Assembly: GCF_025264645.1 (NCBI RefSeq) | Contig: NZ_CP073696.1 | Location: forward strand, 3,100,001-3,164,000 | Direction: 5' to 3' | Length of the DNA stretch: 64,000 bases | DNA from: Edaphobacter lichenicola | GTDB lineage: Bacteria; Acidobacteriota; Terriglobia; Terriglobales; Acidobacteriaceae | The notes under the pieces: generated by a model | The model's input: the letters and a program-made list of their open reading frames with translations, nothing else | What the model was told of the DNA's origin: nothing | The model's database searches: none | Part shown: positions 8,047 through 16,281 of the stretch, one piece after another | Position numbering within the stretch: the stretch's first letter is position 1 | Layout of the letters: every line of letters begins with the position of its first letter | Position numbers and translations under genes: made by a program

Positions 8047-8466
8047 ATGCTACTGACCTCCACTCTCGCGCTCTTGGCTCTCGCCGCACAACCAGAAAAG
8101 CCGCGCCCGCACATCCCTGCCAGCCAGCTCACGGACATAGCCACCATCCTCGCCCACGACGAAGGCTGGCCCCTCAGTGACCCTGACTACACGCTCGACC
8201 CCATGAAGCCCGACACCGACGACGGCTTCGACTCGATCGGCATCTACAAAAAAGCCCACCTCGTCCGTATGTATTCCATCGACCGCAGCACCGGCGACGT
8301 GGTCGACTTTCTACGCGGTTGCCAGGTCTTTCGCTTCGACGACATCAAGTCATTTCAGTCAAAAGTAAAAGAACAATCACATGCCACAATGCTCACCGAC
8401 AAGCAGCTGGCAGCCAAAGCCGGCTGTCCCAAACTCACCGTCGTCAACACCCGCTGGGTCCACTAG
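8047..8466 (+). CDS. Small exported hypothetical protein between AAA+ and VWA genes
   Basis: 139 aa beginning with a short hydrophobic segment (MLLTSTLALLALAAQP) that looks like a signal peptide with cleavage near Ala14. The mature part is mixed alpha/beta in character, with acidic clusters (DDGFDS) and two Cys (CQVF and GCPK). No motif is recognised. It ends 9 bp before the VWA gene and shares its strand with the AAA+ gene, so it is probably co-transcribed and may be a periplasmic component or target of the ATPase/VWA pair. Confidence 0.7.
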   Translation: MLLTSTLALLALAAQPEKPRPHIPASQLTDIATILAHDEGWPLSDPDYTLDPMKPDTDDGFDSIGIYKKAHLVRMYSIDRSTGDVVDFLRGCQVFRFDDIKSFQSKVKEQSHATMLTDKQLAAKAGCPKLTVVNTRWVH

Positions 8467-8475
8467 GCGAAAACT

Positions 8476-9720
8476 ATGAAGCGCGTCCGATATACAAAGT
8501 TCACCGGCGACCTCGCCTCCTCCTTCGGCCTCGAAGACCTTATGCAGGCTCTGTCTGACTTCCTGCTCGACTCCGGATTCAACGATCCCATGTCCCGTTT
8601 CCAGGAGTTCGACGGCGATCAGACCATGGAGAACCTCCGCGAGGCCATCCGCCAAGCCCTCGACTCCGGCGAACTCTTCGACGACGAAGCCCAGGAAAAG
8701 TACGAAGCACTCTCCGAAGACCAGGTTGAAGAGCTCATCGACCAGATCATCCAGAAGATGCAGGAGCAGAACTTCATCAACGCCGAGATGCCCGAACAAG
8801 GCGAGGGTCAGCAAGGGGGTGGTGACGGAGAGGCCCGTTTCGAGGTCACCGACAAAGGCATGGACTTCCTCGGCTACAAAGCCCTCCGTGAGCTTCTCGG
8901 CCCACTGGGAAAATCCAATCTCGGCCGCCACGACACGCGACACGAGGCCGCCGGCGTTGAGACCAACGGCAGCTCCAAGCTCTACGAGTTCGGCGACACC
9001 CTCAACCTCGACATCACCGCCACGCTCTCCAGCGTCTTCGCCCGCGAAGGCCTCGCCACCGCCGTTGAAGGCGAAGAACACGCCCCACTCAACATCTACC
9101 ACTCTGATATCCACGTCCACCAGTCTGACTATCAATCCTCCTGCGCCACCGTAGTCCTCCTCGACTGCTCCCACTCCATGATCCTCTACGGCGAAGACCG
9201 CTTTACACCGGCGAAACGCGTCGCCATGGCGCTCTCTCATCTCATCCGTACCCAGTTCCCCGGCGACACCCTCAATCTCGTGCTCTTCCACGACACCGCC
9301 GAAGAGATTCCCGTCTCTCAACTCTCTCGCGTTAAAGTTGGTCCTCACTACACCAACACCCGCGAAGGCCTCCGCATGGCCCAACGCATCCTCGCTCGCC
9401 AAAATAAGGACATGAAGCAGATCGTCATGATCACCGACGGCAAGCCTTCTGCACTCACCCTTCCCGACGGCCGCATCTACAAAAACGCCTTCGGCCTCGA
9501 TCCCCTCGTCATCTCCGAAACCCTCGAAGAAGTAGCCCGCTGCAAGCGCTCCAACATTATGATCAACACCTTCATGCTTGCCAGCGACTTCTCCCTCATG
9601 CAGTTCGTACAAAAAGTCTCTGCAATGTGCCGCGGCAAGGCCTACTTCACCACGCCCGAAAATCTAGGCAACTACCTCCTCATGGACTTCATGTCGCGCC
9701 GTATGAAAACCGTTCATTAG
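8476..9720 (+). CDS. VWA-domain protein, partner of the AAA+ ATPase
   Basis: 414 aa with no signal peptide, so cytosolic. The first ~200 residues are helical and acidic. The C-terminal half is a von Willebrand A domain with an intact metal-binding site: D230-x-S232-x-S234 (LLDCSHSM), the Thr of TNTREGL, and the Asp of ITDGKPS. Such proteins (CoxE, ViaA, CbbO, ChlD types) form a metal-dependent bridge between a MoxR/ChlI-class hexamer and its target. Gene order AAA+ / exported protein / VWA supports that role here. Start chosen at the ATG after a 9-bp gap; no clear ribosome binding site is visible, so translation may be coupled to the upstream gene. Confidence 0.85.
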   Translation: MKRVRYTKFTGDLASSFGLEDLMQALSDFLLDSGFNDPMSRFQEFDGDQTMENLREAIRQALDSGELFDDEAQEKYEALSEDQVEELIDQIIQKMQEQNFINAEMPEQGEGQQGGGDGEARFEVTDKGMDFLGYKALRELLGPLGKSNLGRHDTRHEAAGVETNGSSKLYEFGDTLNLDITATLSSVFAREGLATAVEGEEHAPLNIYHSDIHVHQSDYQSSCATVVLLDCSHSMILYGEDRFTPAKRVAMALSHLIRTQFPGDTLNLVLFHDTAEEIPVSQLSRVKVGPHYTNTREGLRMAQRILARQNKDMKQIVMITDGKPSALTLPDGRIYKNAFGLDPLVISETLEEVARCKRSNIMINTFMLASDFSLMQFVQKVSAMCRGKAYFTTPENLGNYLLMDFMSRRMKTVH

Positions 9721-9775
9721 CATTGAGCGAATCGTTTTGACCGTCGCTACGTGTCCACGAAGACAGTTCATTAGA

Positions 9776-9856
9776 GCAACGCCGCAGTGGGTGTAGAGTC
9801 GTGCTTTTTTGTTTGTCATTCCCGAAGGGAATCTGCGTTGCAGTCTATACACCATA
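9776..9856. repeat. Extragenic palindromic repeat, copy A
   Basis: An ~81-bp element: GCAACGCCGCAGTGGGTGTAGAGTC at one end, a central GTTTGTCATTCCCGAAGGGAATCTGCG, and AGTCTATACACCATA at the other. GGTGTAGAGT and its imperfect complement ACTcTACACC-type end flank the centre, giving an overall inverted-repeat structure around the inner TTCCCGAAGGGAA hairpin. Copy B is at 47757-47842. Nearby CATTGAGCGA (9721 and 9871) and GTTCATTAG (9712 and 9766) words are also repeated. Confidence 0.8.
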
Positions 9857-9974
9857 AAACTGCCACAGCATTGAGCGAAGTAGTTCGACCAGCATGGCAC
9901 CGTACTACTGTCGAACGAAACATTGGCGCGGCTTACACCGTCAATGAGTTAAAGTCAGATCATCACTCCGGCCC

Positions 9975-11324
9975 ATGCTGAAGCAGACAGAACAGCCCTC
10001 ATCCGCATCACCCAGCCGCTACGCCCACGCATGGCGAGCTCTACGCCATCGCAACTTTCGGCTCTACTTCACCGGCCAGAGCATCTCGCTCATCGGAACC
10101 TGGATGACCCGCGTTGCCACCAGCTGGCTCGTCTACCGGCTCACCGGTTCGGCCCTTCTGCTGGGAGTCGTAGGCTTTGCGGGTCAAATCCCCACCTTCC
10201 TACTGGCGCCCTTCGCCGGAGTCCTCGTCGACCGCCTCAACCGCCGCAATCTACTCGTCTGGACTCAAGTTCTCGCCGGCCTCCAGTCTCTCGCCATCGC
10301 AGTCCTCACTCTCGCTAAAGTCATCACCATTCACGAAATCATCGCCCTGAGCGCATTCCAGGGCCTCATCAACGCCTTTGACATGCCCGGCCGCCAGTCT
10401 TTCCTCGTCCAGATGGTCTCCGACGACACTGGTAAGCCGGAAAAACAGGACCTGAGCAACGCCATCGCCCTCAACTCCTCGATCGTCAACATGGCACGTC
10501 TCGTTGGCCCCTCTCTCGCCGGCCTCGTTATCGCAGCCGTCGGAGAAGGCTACTGCTTCGCCATCGATGGAGTCAGCTACATTGCCGTCGTCGTTTCATT
10601 GCTCATGATGCGTGTTCCCCCATCCACGGTCAAACGCGCAACAACATCCATGCTCGAACAGCTCCGCGAGGGCTGGTCGTACGTCGTCAACTTCCGCCCT
10701 ATCCGCACCATCCTTACCCTCTTCGCGCTCCTTAGCCTCATGGGGATGCCCTTCATCGTACTCATGCCAATCTTCGCCTCGCAGGTTCTCCATGGGGGTC
10801 CTCACACGCTCGGCTATCTCATGGGAGCATCAGGCGTAGGTGCACTCGTCTCAGCTCTCTCGCTTGCACTGCGCAAATCTGTTCGCGGCCTCACCACCAT
10901 GATCCAGATCGCCGCCGTCATGTTTGGCTCGGGACTCATCCTCTTCGGACTCTCTCGTCACCTCGCCCTATCCCTGCTCCTCATGCTCATCGTAGGCTTC
11001 GGCATGATGCAAGGACTCGCCGCCAGCAATACCGTTATCCAAACGCTGGCACCAGAAGACAAGCGCGGCCGCGTCATGAGCTACTACACGATGGCCTTTG
11101 TCGGCATGACACCCTTTGGCAGCCTTCTCGCTGGCGTCCTGGCCCACAGATTCGGCGCGCCCCACGCGGTAATGATCACAGGCGCCTTTTGTTTTGCCGG
11201 CGCTGCCTGGTATACGACTCAGCTCAGATCCATCCGTGCCGTCATGCGCCCCATCTATATCGAAATGGGCATCCTGAAAAATCCCTCCGAGCCAGTCCTC
11301 GAAGAACAAGCAGGCACCAACTAA
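9975..11324 (+). CDS. MFS transporter, EntS/MFS_3-like exporter
   Basis: 449-aa inner-membrane protein with about 12 hydrophobic segments. The N-terminal RHRNFRLYFTGQSISLIGTWM segment, the AGVLVDRLNRRNLLVW loop 2-3 motif and DMPGRQSFLVQMV are typical of the MFS_3 group, which includes the enterobactin exporter EntS and macrolide/tetracycline-like efflux proteins. The APEDKRGRVMSYY segment marks the loop between helices 10 and 11. The substrate cannot be inferred. It lies downstream of a repeat copy and converges on an AsmA-like gene with only 2 bp between stop codons. Confidence 0.85.
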   Translation: MLKQTEQPSSASPSRYAHAWRALRHRNFRLYFTGQSISLIGTWMTRVATSWLVYRLTGSALLLGVVGFAGQIPTFLLAPFAGVLVDRLNRRNLLVWTQVLAGLQSLAIAVLTLAKVITIHEIIALSAFQGLINAFDMPGRQSFLVQMVSDDTGKPEKQDLSNAIALNSSIVNMARLVGPSLAGLVIAAVGEGYCFAIDGVSYIAVVVSLLMMRVPPSTVKRATTSMLEQLREGWSYVVNFRPIRTILTLFALLSLMGMPFIVLMPIFASQVLHGGPHTLGYLMGASGVGALVSALSLALRKSVRGLTTMIQIAAVMFGSGLILFGLSRHLALSLLLMLIVGFGMMQGLAASNTVIQTLAPEDKRGRVMSYYTMAFVGMTPFGSLLAGVLAHRFGAPHAVMITGAFCFAGAAWYTTQLRSIRAVMRPIYIEMGILKNPSEPVLEEQAGTN

Positions 11325-11326
11325 AT

Positions 11327-12961
11327 CTACTTTCCGCCTTCATCGCCCGTATTGTTAGCGGCCTTGTGTCCAAGGTCCAGTCCAAACTTTGGCGCCGACC
11401 GGGTCCCGCTCACCTTGACCGGAATCTCTGCCCCCGCACCATTCTTCTTGAAGAACGGATCTACCGGCTTCAGCAAAACCGACTTCCACTTCGACGCCAC
11501 CATCTGCGAGAGCTTCGCCTTCGTTCTCACCTTCCCTGCAAACTCGAACTTCTCACCATCCAGCGTGTACTCCCCCACAAGCATTACGTCCGCGCCTGGC
11601 AGAGTGTAGTTGAGCTTGCTGAAGCTTATCTTGCCGTCACCCAGTACAAACTGACCCACCATCTGCGATTGCACATCCTCTGCGCCCGGCTTAGCGGCCT
11701 TCGGATCACCCTGCGCCCGCAGACTCAACATATCCACCTTGTCCTCCACCTCGGGATTCGTGAAGTGGATCTCCCCCAAAGTGAACCCACCCTTCAATCC
11801 TATCTTTTGCGACACACTCTCCCTTCCTGGACGAATATGCAGCTTCGTCTTCATCTGCAGCTTTCCCGTCATCACTACAGGCGACGTCTTCACGGCAAGC
11901 TTCAGAAAGTCCTGTATCTGCCCATTCGGCACGTTCACATCCAGATCGATGATGTGCCCTTTTCCCTTTACATTCACCACTGCGCCGCTACAGCTGAAGT
12001 CAGAGCTTCCCAACCGCGCCTGCACCGGCTGCAGATACGTATCGCCGCTGGTCCCATCCACAATCGCATGAAACTTCGTATGCAGCGGCACCGGATGATC
12101 TGCCGTATCGAGCGAAAAATTCGGCGTCTCCGTAGTCCCGTCTACAACGATCTTATTGAGCTGCCCATTAAATTCCCCAACCGAAGACAACATCCCGCCG
12201 ATTCCCTTGATTGTATTTAAATCCACATGATCGAACGTATAGTTGCCCGTCACCGTCGAATCCCCTGGACTCTCGTTGTCCCACGGTCCAAACGTTCCCG
12301 TTGCATGGATGTCACCCTTCGGAATTGCGTTCACCAGCGTCGCGTCATACTTCCACGGAGCATCCGGGCCAATGTTCCGCATCACAATGCGGCTCATATC
12401 GAACTCCTTCGGATCCTTATTCGGCTTGATCGTCCCAAGTATCAGCTTCGAATCATCGAACACAATTTCATCAACGATGATCTTAATCTTGCCCATATGC
12501 CGTGCATGCGGTGGCGCCTGCTTTCGCATCTCACGCGGCGGAATATGAAGTACCATGCCCGACACATGTACTGTCCCCACACGCATCGGCTTCACAAAGA
12601 GCCCCATCAGATTTGCATGAAACGAAAAATGCCCCAGCGCAATTAGCGGATCGGTAGCCCCGGCAGCCACAACTTCATCAACGGGATAGATCCTCAGACC
12701 GTCTCCGGAGACTTCAAGCCCCTTCAACACTGAAACGGAAAAACCGTCCATCTCCACCCGGCTATTGAACCGTGTGCTCAGTGTTTCGAGAACGCGCCCT
12801 TTCAAAATCGGCATCGCGCGATGTAACACCACTTCACCGATCGTCGCCAAGACGATAACCGCGATCAATAGAGAAACAAAAAACCACTTCCAGATCGCCC
12901 GCCACTTGCCGGAGCTACCGGAACTTGAACCATTTACTCGTTCGTACTTTTCTTCGATCAC
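11327..12961 (-). CDS. AsmA-like inner-membrane protein
   Basis: 544 aa from a GTG at 12961, preceded by GCGAGAGA. The frame is open to an ATG at 13081, but those 40 extra residues are Cys-rich and atypical. One transmembrane segment (about residues 25-45, FVSLLIAVIVLATIGEVV) is followed by a long periplasmic domain of repeating beta-strands, as in AsmA/TamB-type bridge proteins that affect outer-membrane lipid transport. Recognisable pieces are the N-terminal ILKGRVLETLSTRFNSRVEMDGFSV start of the AsmA fold and the C-terminal PVKVSGTRSAPKFGLDLG tail common in these proteins. It is divergent from the adjacent hydrolase gene. Confidence 0.75.
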   Translation of the reverse strand: MIEEKYERVNGSSSGSSGKWRAIWKWFFVSLLIAVIVLATIGEVVLHRAMPILKGRVLETLSTRFNSRVEMDGFSVSVLKGLEVSGDGLRIYPVDEVVAAGATDPLIALGHFSFHANLMGLFVKPMRVGTVHVSGMVLHIPPREMRKQAPPHARHMGKIKIIVDEIVFDDSKLILGTIKPNKDPKEFDMSRIVMRNIGPDAPWKYDATLVNAIPKGDIHATGTFGPWDNESPGDSTVTGNYTFDHVDLNTIKGIGGMLSSVGEFNGQLNKIVVDGTTETPNFSLDTADHPVPLHTKFHAIVDGTSGDTYLQPVQARLGSSDFSCSGAVVNVKGKGHIIDLDVNVPNGQIQDFLKLAVKTSPVVMTGKLQMKTKLHIRPGRESVSQKIGLKGGFTLGEIHFTNPEVEDKVDMLSLRAQGDPKAAKPGAEDVQSQMVGQFVLGDGKISFSKLNYTLPGADVMLVGEYTLDGEKFEFAGKVRTKAKLSQMVASKWKSVLLKPVDPFFKKNGAGAEIPVKVSGTRSAPKFGLDLGHKAANNTGDEGGK

Positions 12962-13139
12962 AATTCTCTCGCTAAGTTTTTGATGCGAAGAACCGCATTC
13001 GCGTTCCAAAGCAAAATACTGCGACCCGAGGCAACTGTTCTTGCACCCAAGATAGCGGAGAAAGCACAAAAGCGAAGGCATTTCACTCTTCTCGCTACAA
13101 AATCCACATGCTTTTGGCCTATTGAGTTAGCTTTATCCC

Positions 13140-14249
13140 GTGTGGCAAAAGCTGTGCCTTCTCGCGCTGAGTATCTTGCTCCTTCTTTTGGGGCCAATCG
13201 CGCACGCCCTGGAGATGCATGAGACTGAGACGCGCATCCCCTGGACTCAGGCATCCCCCAACGGACTCAGCGCGCTTCTGGTCTACGCCGATCTCCCTGG
13301 TAAACATCCCCTGGTCGTCATCACCCACGGCACAGCACGCGAAGTTGAGCCGCGAAATAACGTCACTCCATGGGCGTTCCTTCCGCAGGCCCGTTGGTTT
13401 GCCCGTCGCGGCTTCGTCGTACTCGTCGTCGTGCGCCGTGGCTACGGCTCTTCGGGCGGCAAGCCCGACTATCTCGACAATGGCCATTGTCCCGACACCA
13501 ACTACGAAGGCGCCGCCCGCAAGTCTGCCGAAGACCTTCGCACCTCCATCGATTACGGCAGCAAACTTGCCCAGGTCGATCCAACCCGTGTCCTCGCCGT
13601 CGGCATCTCGACCGGTGGCATGGCCACCGTCGCCCTCACTGCGGACGCACCCAAAAACCTCATCGCCGCCATCAACTTCGCCGGAGGCCGAGGCTCGATC
13701 GCTGACCACGACGTCTGCAACGCTCCATCCCTCGTCGCTGCTTACCGCGATCTAGGCAAGCACTCGCGCACTCCCATGCTCTGGATCTACGCAGACAACG
13801 ACAAATACTTTTGGCCCGAGCTCGCACAACAGTTCGACGCCGCCTTCCGCTCCACCGGCGGCCAGGACCAACTCATTCACGCTCCGCCCTTTGGAGAAGA
13901 CGGCCACACTCTCTTCAACCGCGGCGTCTCCATATGGGGCCCTATGGTCGACGACTTCCTTAAAGCCCACGACCTCGTACTCTTTCCTCAACCTCTCCCC
14001 GAAATCACTCCGCCCAACATTCCCCCGCCACCAGGTCTCTCCGACCACGGCCAGCAGGCCTTTCGCAACTATCTCACCCTCGGCCCACACAAAGCCTTCG
14101 CCATGTCAGCACACCACTTCGCCTCCTCCACTGCGCAGATGACACCCGACAGCGCCCGGAAGAACGCATTCGAAAATTGCAACCACCTCGCCGCACCAGA
14201 CAAAGAAACCTGCACCATCGTCTTTGAAGAAAACTCACCGGCAAAGTAG
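13140..14249 (+). CDS. Exported alpha/beta hydrolase (dienelactone hydrolase-like)
   Basis: 369 aa starting at a GTG, with a clear signal peptide (MWQKLCLLALSILLLLLGPIAHA). The hydrolase fold shows an oxyanion segment HGTARE, the nucleophile elbow GISTGG with Ser157, an acidic residue in YADNDKYFWPEL, and a C-terminal catalytic His in FGEDGHTLF. Candidate substrates are esters or peptides in the periplasm; specificity is unknown. The last ~90 residues extend beyond the usual domain, with four Cys positions available for disulfides. It converges with an amidohydrolase gene, with 3 bp between the stops. Confidence 0.8.
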   Translation: MWQKLCLLALSILLLLLGPIAHALEMHETETRIPWTQASPNGLSALLVYADLPGKHPLVVITHGTAREVEPRNNVTPWAFLPQARWFARRGFVVLVVVRRGYGSSGGKPDYLDNGHCPDTNYEGAARKSAEDLRTSIDYGSKLAQVDPTRVLAVGISTGGMATVALTADAPKNLIAAINFAGGRGSIADHDVCNAPSLVAAYRDLGKHSRTPMLWIYADNDKYFWPELAQQFDAAFRSTGGQDQLIHAPPFGEDGHTLFNRGVSIWGPMVDDFLKAHDLVLFPQPLPEITPPNIPPPPGLSDHGQQAFRNYLTLGPHKAFAMSAHHFASSTAQMTPDSARKNAFENCNHLAAPDKETCTIVFEENSPAK

Positions 14250-14252
14250 CCA

Positions 14253-15629
14253 CTACTTCGCGTGCCCCGGCAAGCCAACGATGGTATGCCCATCGTGATA
14301 CACCGCAAAGATCTTCTGAGTATTGCCGATATCGACCAACGGATCCGCGTCCAGCACTAACAAATCAGCACGCTTCCCCACCGCAATCGTCCCACGATCC
14401 GGTGCGTGCAACAGCTTCGCATTCTCACCGGTTGCCACCGTAATAGCCTGCATCGGAGTAAGCCCTGCCTGCACCATCAATGCAAGCTCATGATGCTCCG
14501 CAAATCCAGGAATCCGCCCCGGCAGCGCACCCGAATCCGTTCCAAATCCAATGTTGACCCCGGCATCAAATAGTTTCTTTAGATTCTGCTGCCCATTCGC
14601 AAAATCTTTTTGATGCTGCGATGTCTGCGGATCCTGGTTGATCGTATCCGCATACCCCAATGCATTAAACTTCGCCATCAACTGCGGGCCCGCAGCCTGC
14701 TGGAAGAATGTCGTCTGCATGAACCCAGGACGCTGCGCATAAATATACGCCGACTCATCCACCGTGAACGTCGGCACATACCAAGTGTGGTGTTGCTTCA
14801 TCGCCTTAACGAATGCATCATCCACCACCTGGTCCCGGACCGAATGTGCCAGAACATCCACGCCATCGGAGACGAGTTGTTTCGCGTCCTCAAGCGCGTA
14901 CTCATGCGCCGCCACCCGCACATGTCGCTTATGCGCCTCATCGATCACAGCCTTGTAGATCTGTGGCGTCATCTCCGGCACCTTGCCGTGCAGCTTATCC
15001 ACCCAGATCTTCACCATGTCCACGCGATGCGCCGCCATCTCATCTACATCATGTCGAGCCTCTCTCTCATTCGCAGGCCGATACACCTGGTCCGCTGCCG
15101 CAAGCAACGGTGGCGCACCATCCGGCACCCCAATCCCTCGCCCTGCTGTAAATATCGTCGCTCCGGCCAGTCGTCCCGCCTGCTGCTCATCCCGCAGCAC
15201 AAACACAAGATCGCGGTTCAACCCCAGAGACAGAATCGTCGTCACTCCATATCGTTCAAACTGCTTCAACTGCGCCGTCACGTTCTCCCGCGTATACCCC
15301 GTCGCTACCGACTCCGCATCATTCACAAGCAGTCCCAAATGCGAGTGCGCGCTGATAATCCCCGGCATCACGGTCTTCCCGGTTAGGTCGCGAACCTGTG
15401 CCCCTGCGGGCACCTTCAACTCCGGCCCACCGATCTGCTCGATCTTGCCGTTGCGAAGCAGCAACGAGATATGTTCTTGTGGGGGCGCACCAGTCCCATC
15501 GATGACCCGCGCATTCCGCAACAAAACCACCTGGCGCACGGGGGTCTGCCGCCCTGGAATCTGCTGCTGCGCCAAAGCAAGACCACTAAAAAAAATCCCA
15601 ACGAAGACAAAAACCGACCGCGAAGGCAT
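14253..15629 (-). CDS. Exported metal-dependent amidohydrolase (imidazolonepropionase-like)
   Basis: 458 aa from the ATG at 15629, giving a signal peptide MPSRSVFVFVGIFFSGLALAQ; the frame is open to 15680. The amidohydrolase/urease superfamily pattern is complete: the HSHLG motif of strand 1, a Lys in VDMVKIWVDK that may bridge the metals, AAHEYA and LAHSVRDQ histidines, and GTDSGALPG with the Asp of strand 8. The N-terminal DGTGAPP and C-terminal VGKRADLLVLDADPL segments form the beta-sandwich. Members include Xaa-Pro or acyl-peptide hydrolases acting outside the cytoplasm. Substrate not assigned. Confidence 0.87.
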   Translation of the reverse strand: MPSRSVFVFVGIFFSGLALAQQQIPGRQTPVRQVVLLRNARVIDGTGAPPQEHISLLLRNGKIEQIGGPELKVPAGAQVRDLTGKTVMPGIISAHSHLGLLVNDAESVATGYTRENVTAQLKQFERYGVTTILSLGLNRDLVFVLRDEQQAGRLAGATIFTAGRGIGVPDGAPPLLAAADQVYRPANEREARHDVDEMAAHRVDMVKIWVDKLHGKVPEMTPQIYKAVIDEAHKRHVRVAAHEYALEDAKQLVSDGVDVLAHSVRDQVVDDAFVKAMKQHHTWYVPTFTVDESAYIYAQRPGFMQTTFFQQAAGPQLMAKFNALGYADTINQDPQTSQHQKDFANGQQNLKKLFDAGVNIGFGTDSGALPGRIPGFAEHHELALMVQAGLTPMQAITVATGENAKLLHAPDRGTIAVGKRADLLVLDADPLVDIGNTQKIFAVYHDGHTIVGLPGHAK

Positions 15630-15703
15630 AATGTTTTGGTTGGATGCAAAACCCATCATCTGTGCTCGCGCCAAACTCAAAACTCATCCGCCACAGGCGA
15701 AAT

Positions 15704-16255
15704 CTACCTGCCGCGCTCCCGCCAAAGCCGGTAAAGCCCCCACGCTGCCACTGAGCAGTTATCCACGATCGTTCCATCGAGAACCATCTTCTCGAACTCA
15801 CTCACGCTCACCCGCCGCACCACCAGATCGCTCTCCTCTGCATCTGGATCGGCACTTCCCATGCTCAATCCCTCCGCCAGAAAGACATGCTGCTTCTGAT
15901 TCATTACCCCATACGCAATCTGCAGCGTGGAAAGGTGCGTCATTCGCTCCGCCGTCAATCCAGTCTCCTCTCGCAGCTCCCCTCGGGCCAGATCCTCTGG
16001 CACCACTTCGGCCACCTCCCAACTGCCCTGCGGAAACTCCCACATGCGCGCCCCGACGGTATACCGAAACTGCTCGATCAAGTACACAAACTCCCCATCA
16101 GCCCCAGAATCCAGTGGAATCACGATGCACGCCGGATCTTTATCGACCACCCCGTAGATCCCGCGTTTGCCATTCGCTCTCTCGATCACATCTTCGCGCA
16201 CGCTCGTCCACGGATTCCGATAGACCTCCCGGCTGCTAATCGTCTTGATCGTCAC
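15704..16255 (-). CDS. Nudix hydrolase (ADP-ribose pyrophosphatase-like)
   Basis: 183-aa cytosolic enzyme expected to cleave a nucleoside diphosphate linked to X. The Nudix region starts FPQGSWEVAE and ends LARGELREETGL. Compared with the consensus GX5EX7REUXEEXGU it carries a one-residue insertion and Gly where the first Arg usually stands, while the metal-binding ELREE core is intact. The N-terminus (SREVYRNPWTSVREDVIER) resembles the ADP-ribose pyrophosphatase subgroup. It lies 26 bp from the CocE gene stop and reads in the same direction as its neighbours. Confidence 0.85.
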   Translation of the reverse strand: MTIKTISSREVYRNPWTSVREDVIERANGKRGIYGVVDKDPACIVIPLDSGADGEFVYLIEQFRYTVGARMWEFPQGSWEVAEVVPEDLARGELREETGLTAERMTHLSTLQIAYGVMNQKQHVFLAEGLSMGSADPDAEESDLVVRRVSVSEFEKMVLDGTIVDNCSVAAWGLYRLWRERGR

Positions 16256-16281
16256 AACACCCCCATCACTTGCCTCAAGCT

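Noticed and set aside
8377..9612. 411-codon minus-strand frame opposite the VWA gene
   Set aside because: Entirely antisense to a conserved VWA protein; Gly/Val/Glu-rich composition is the expected reverse reading of that gene.
12959..13081. Upstream extension of the AsmA-like protein to the ATG at 13081
   Set aside because: The extra 40 residues are Cys-rich and atypical, and a GTG at 12961 has a plausible ribosome binding site directly before the membrane segment.
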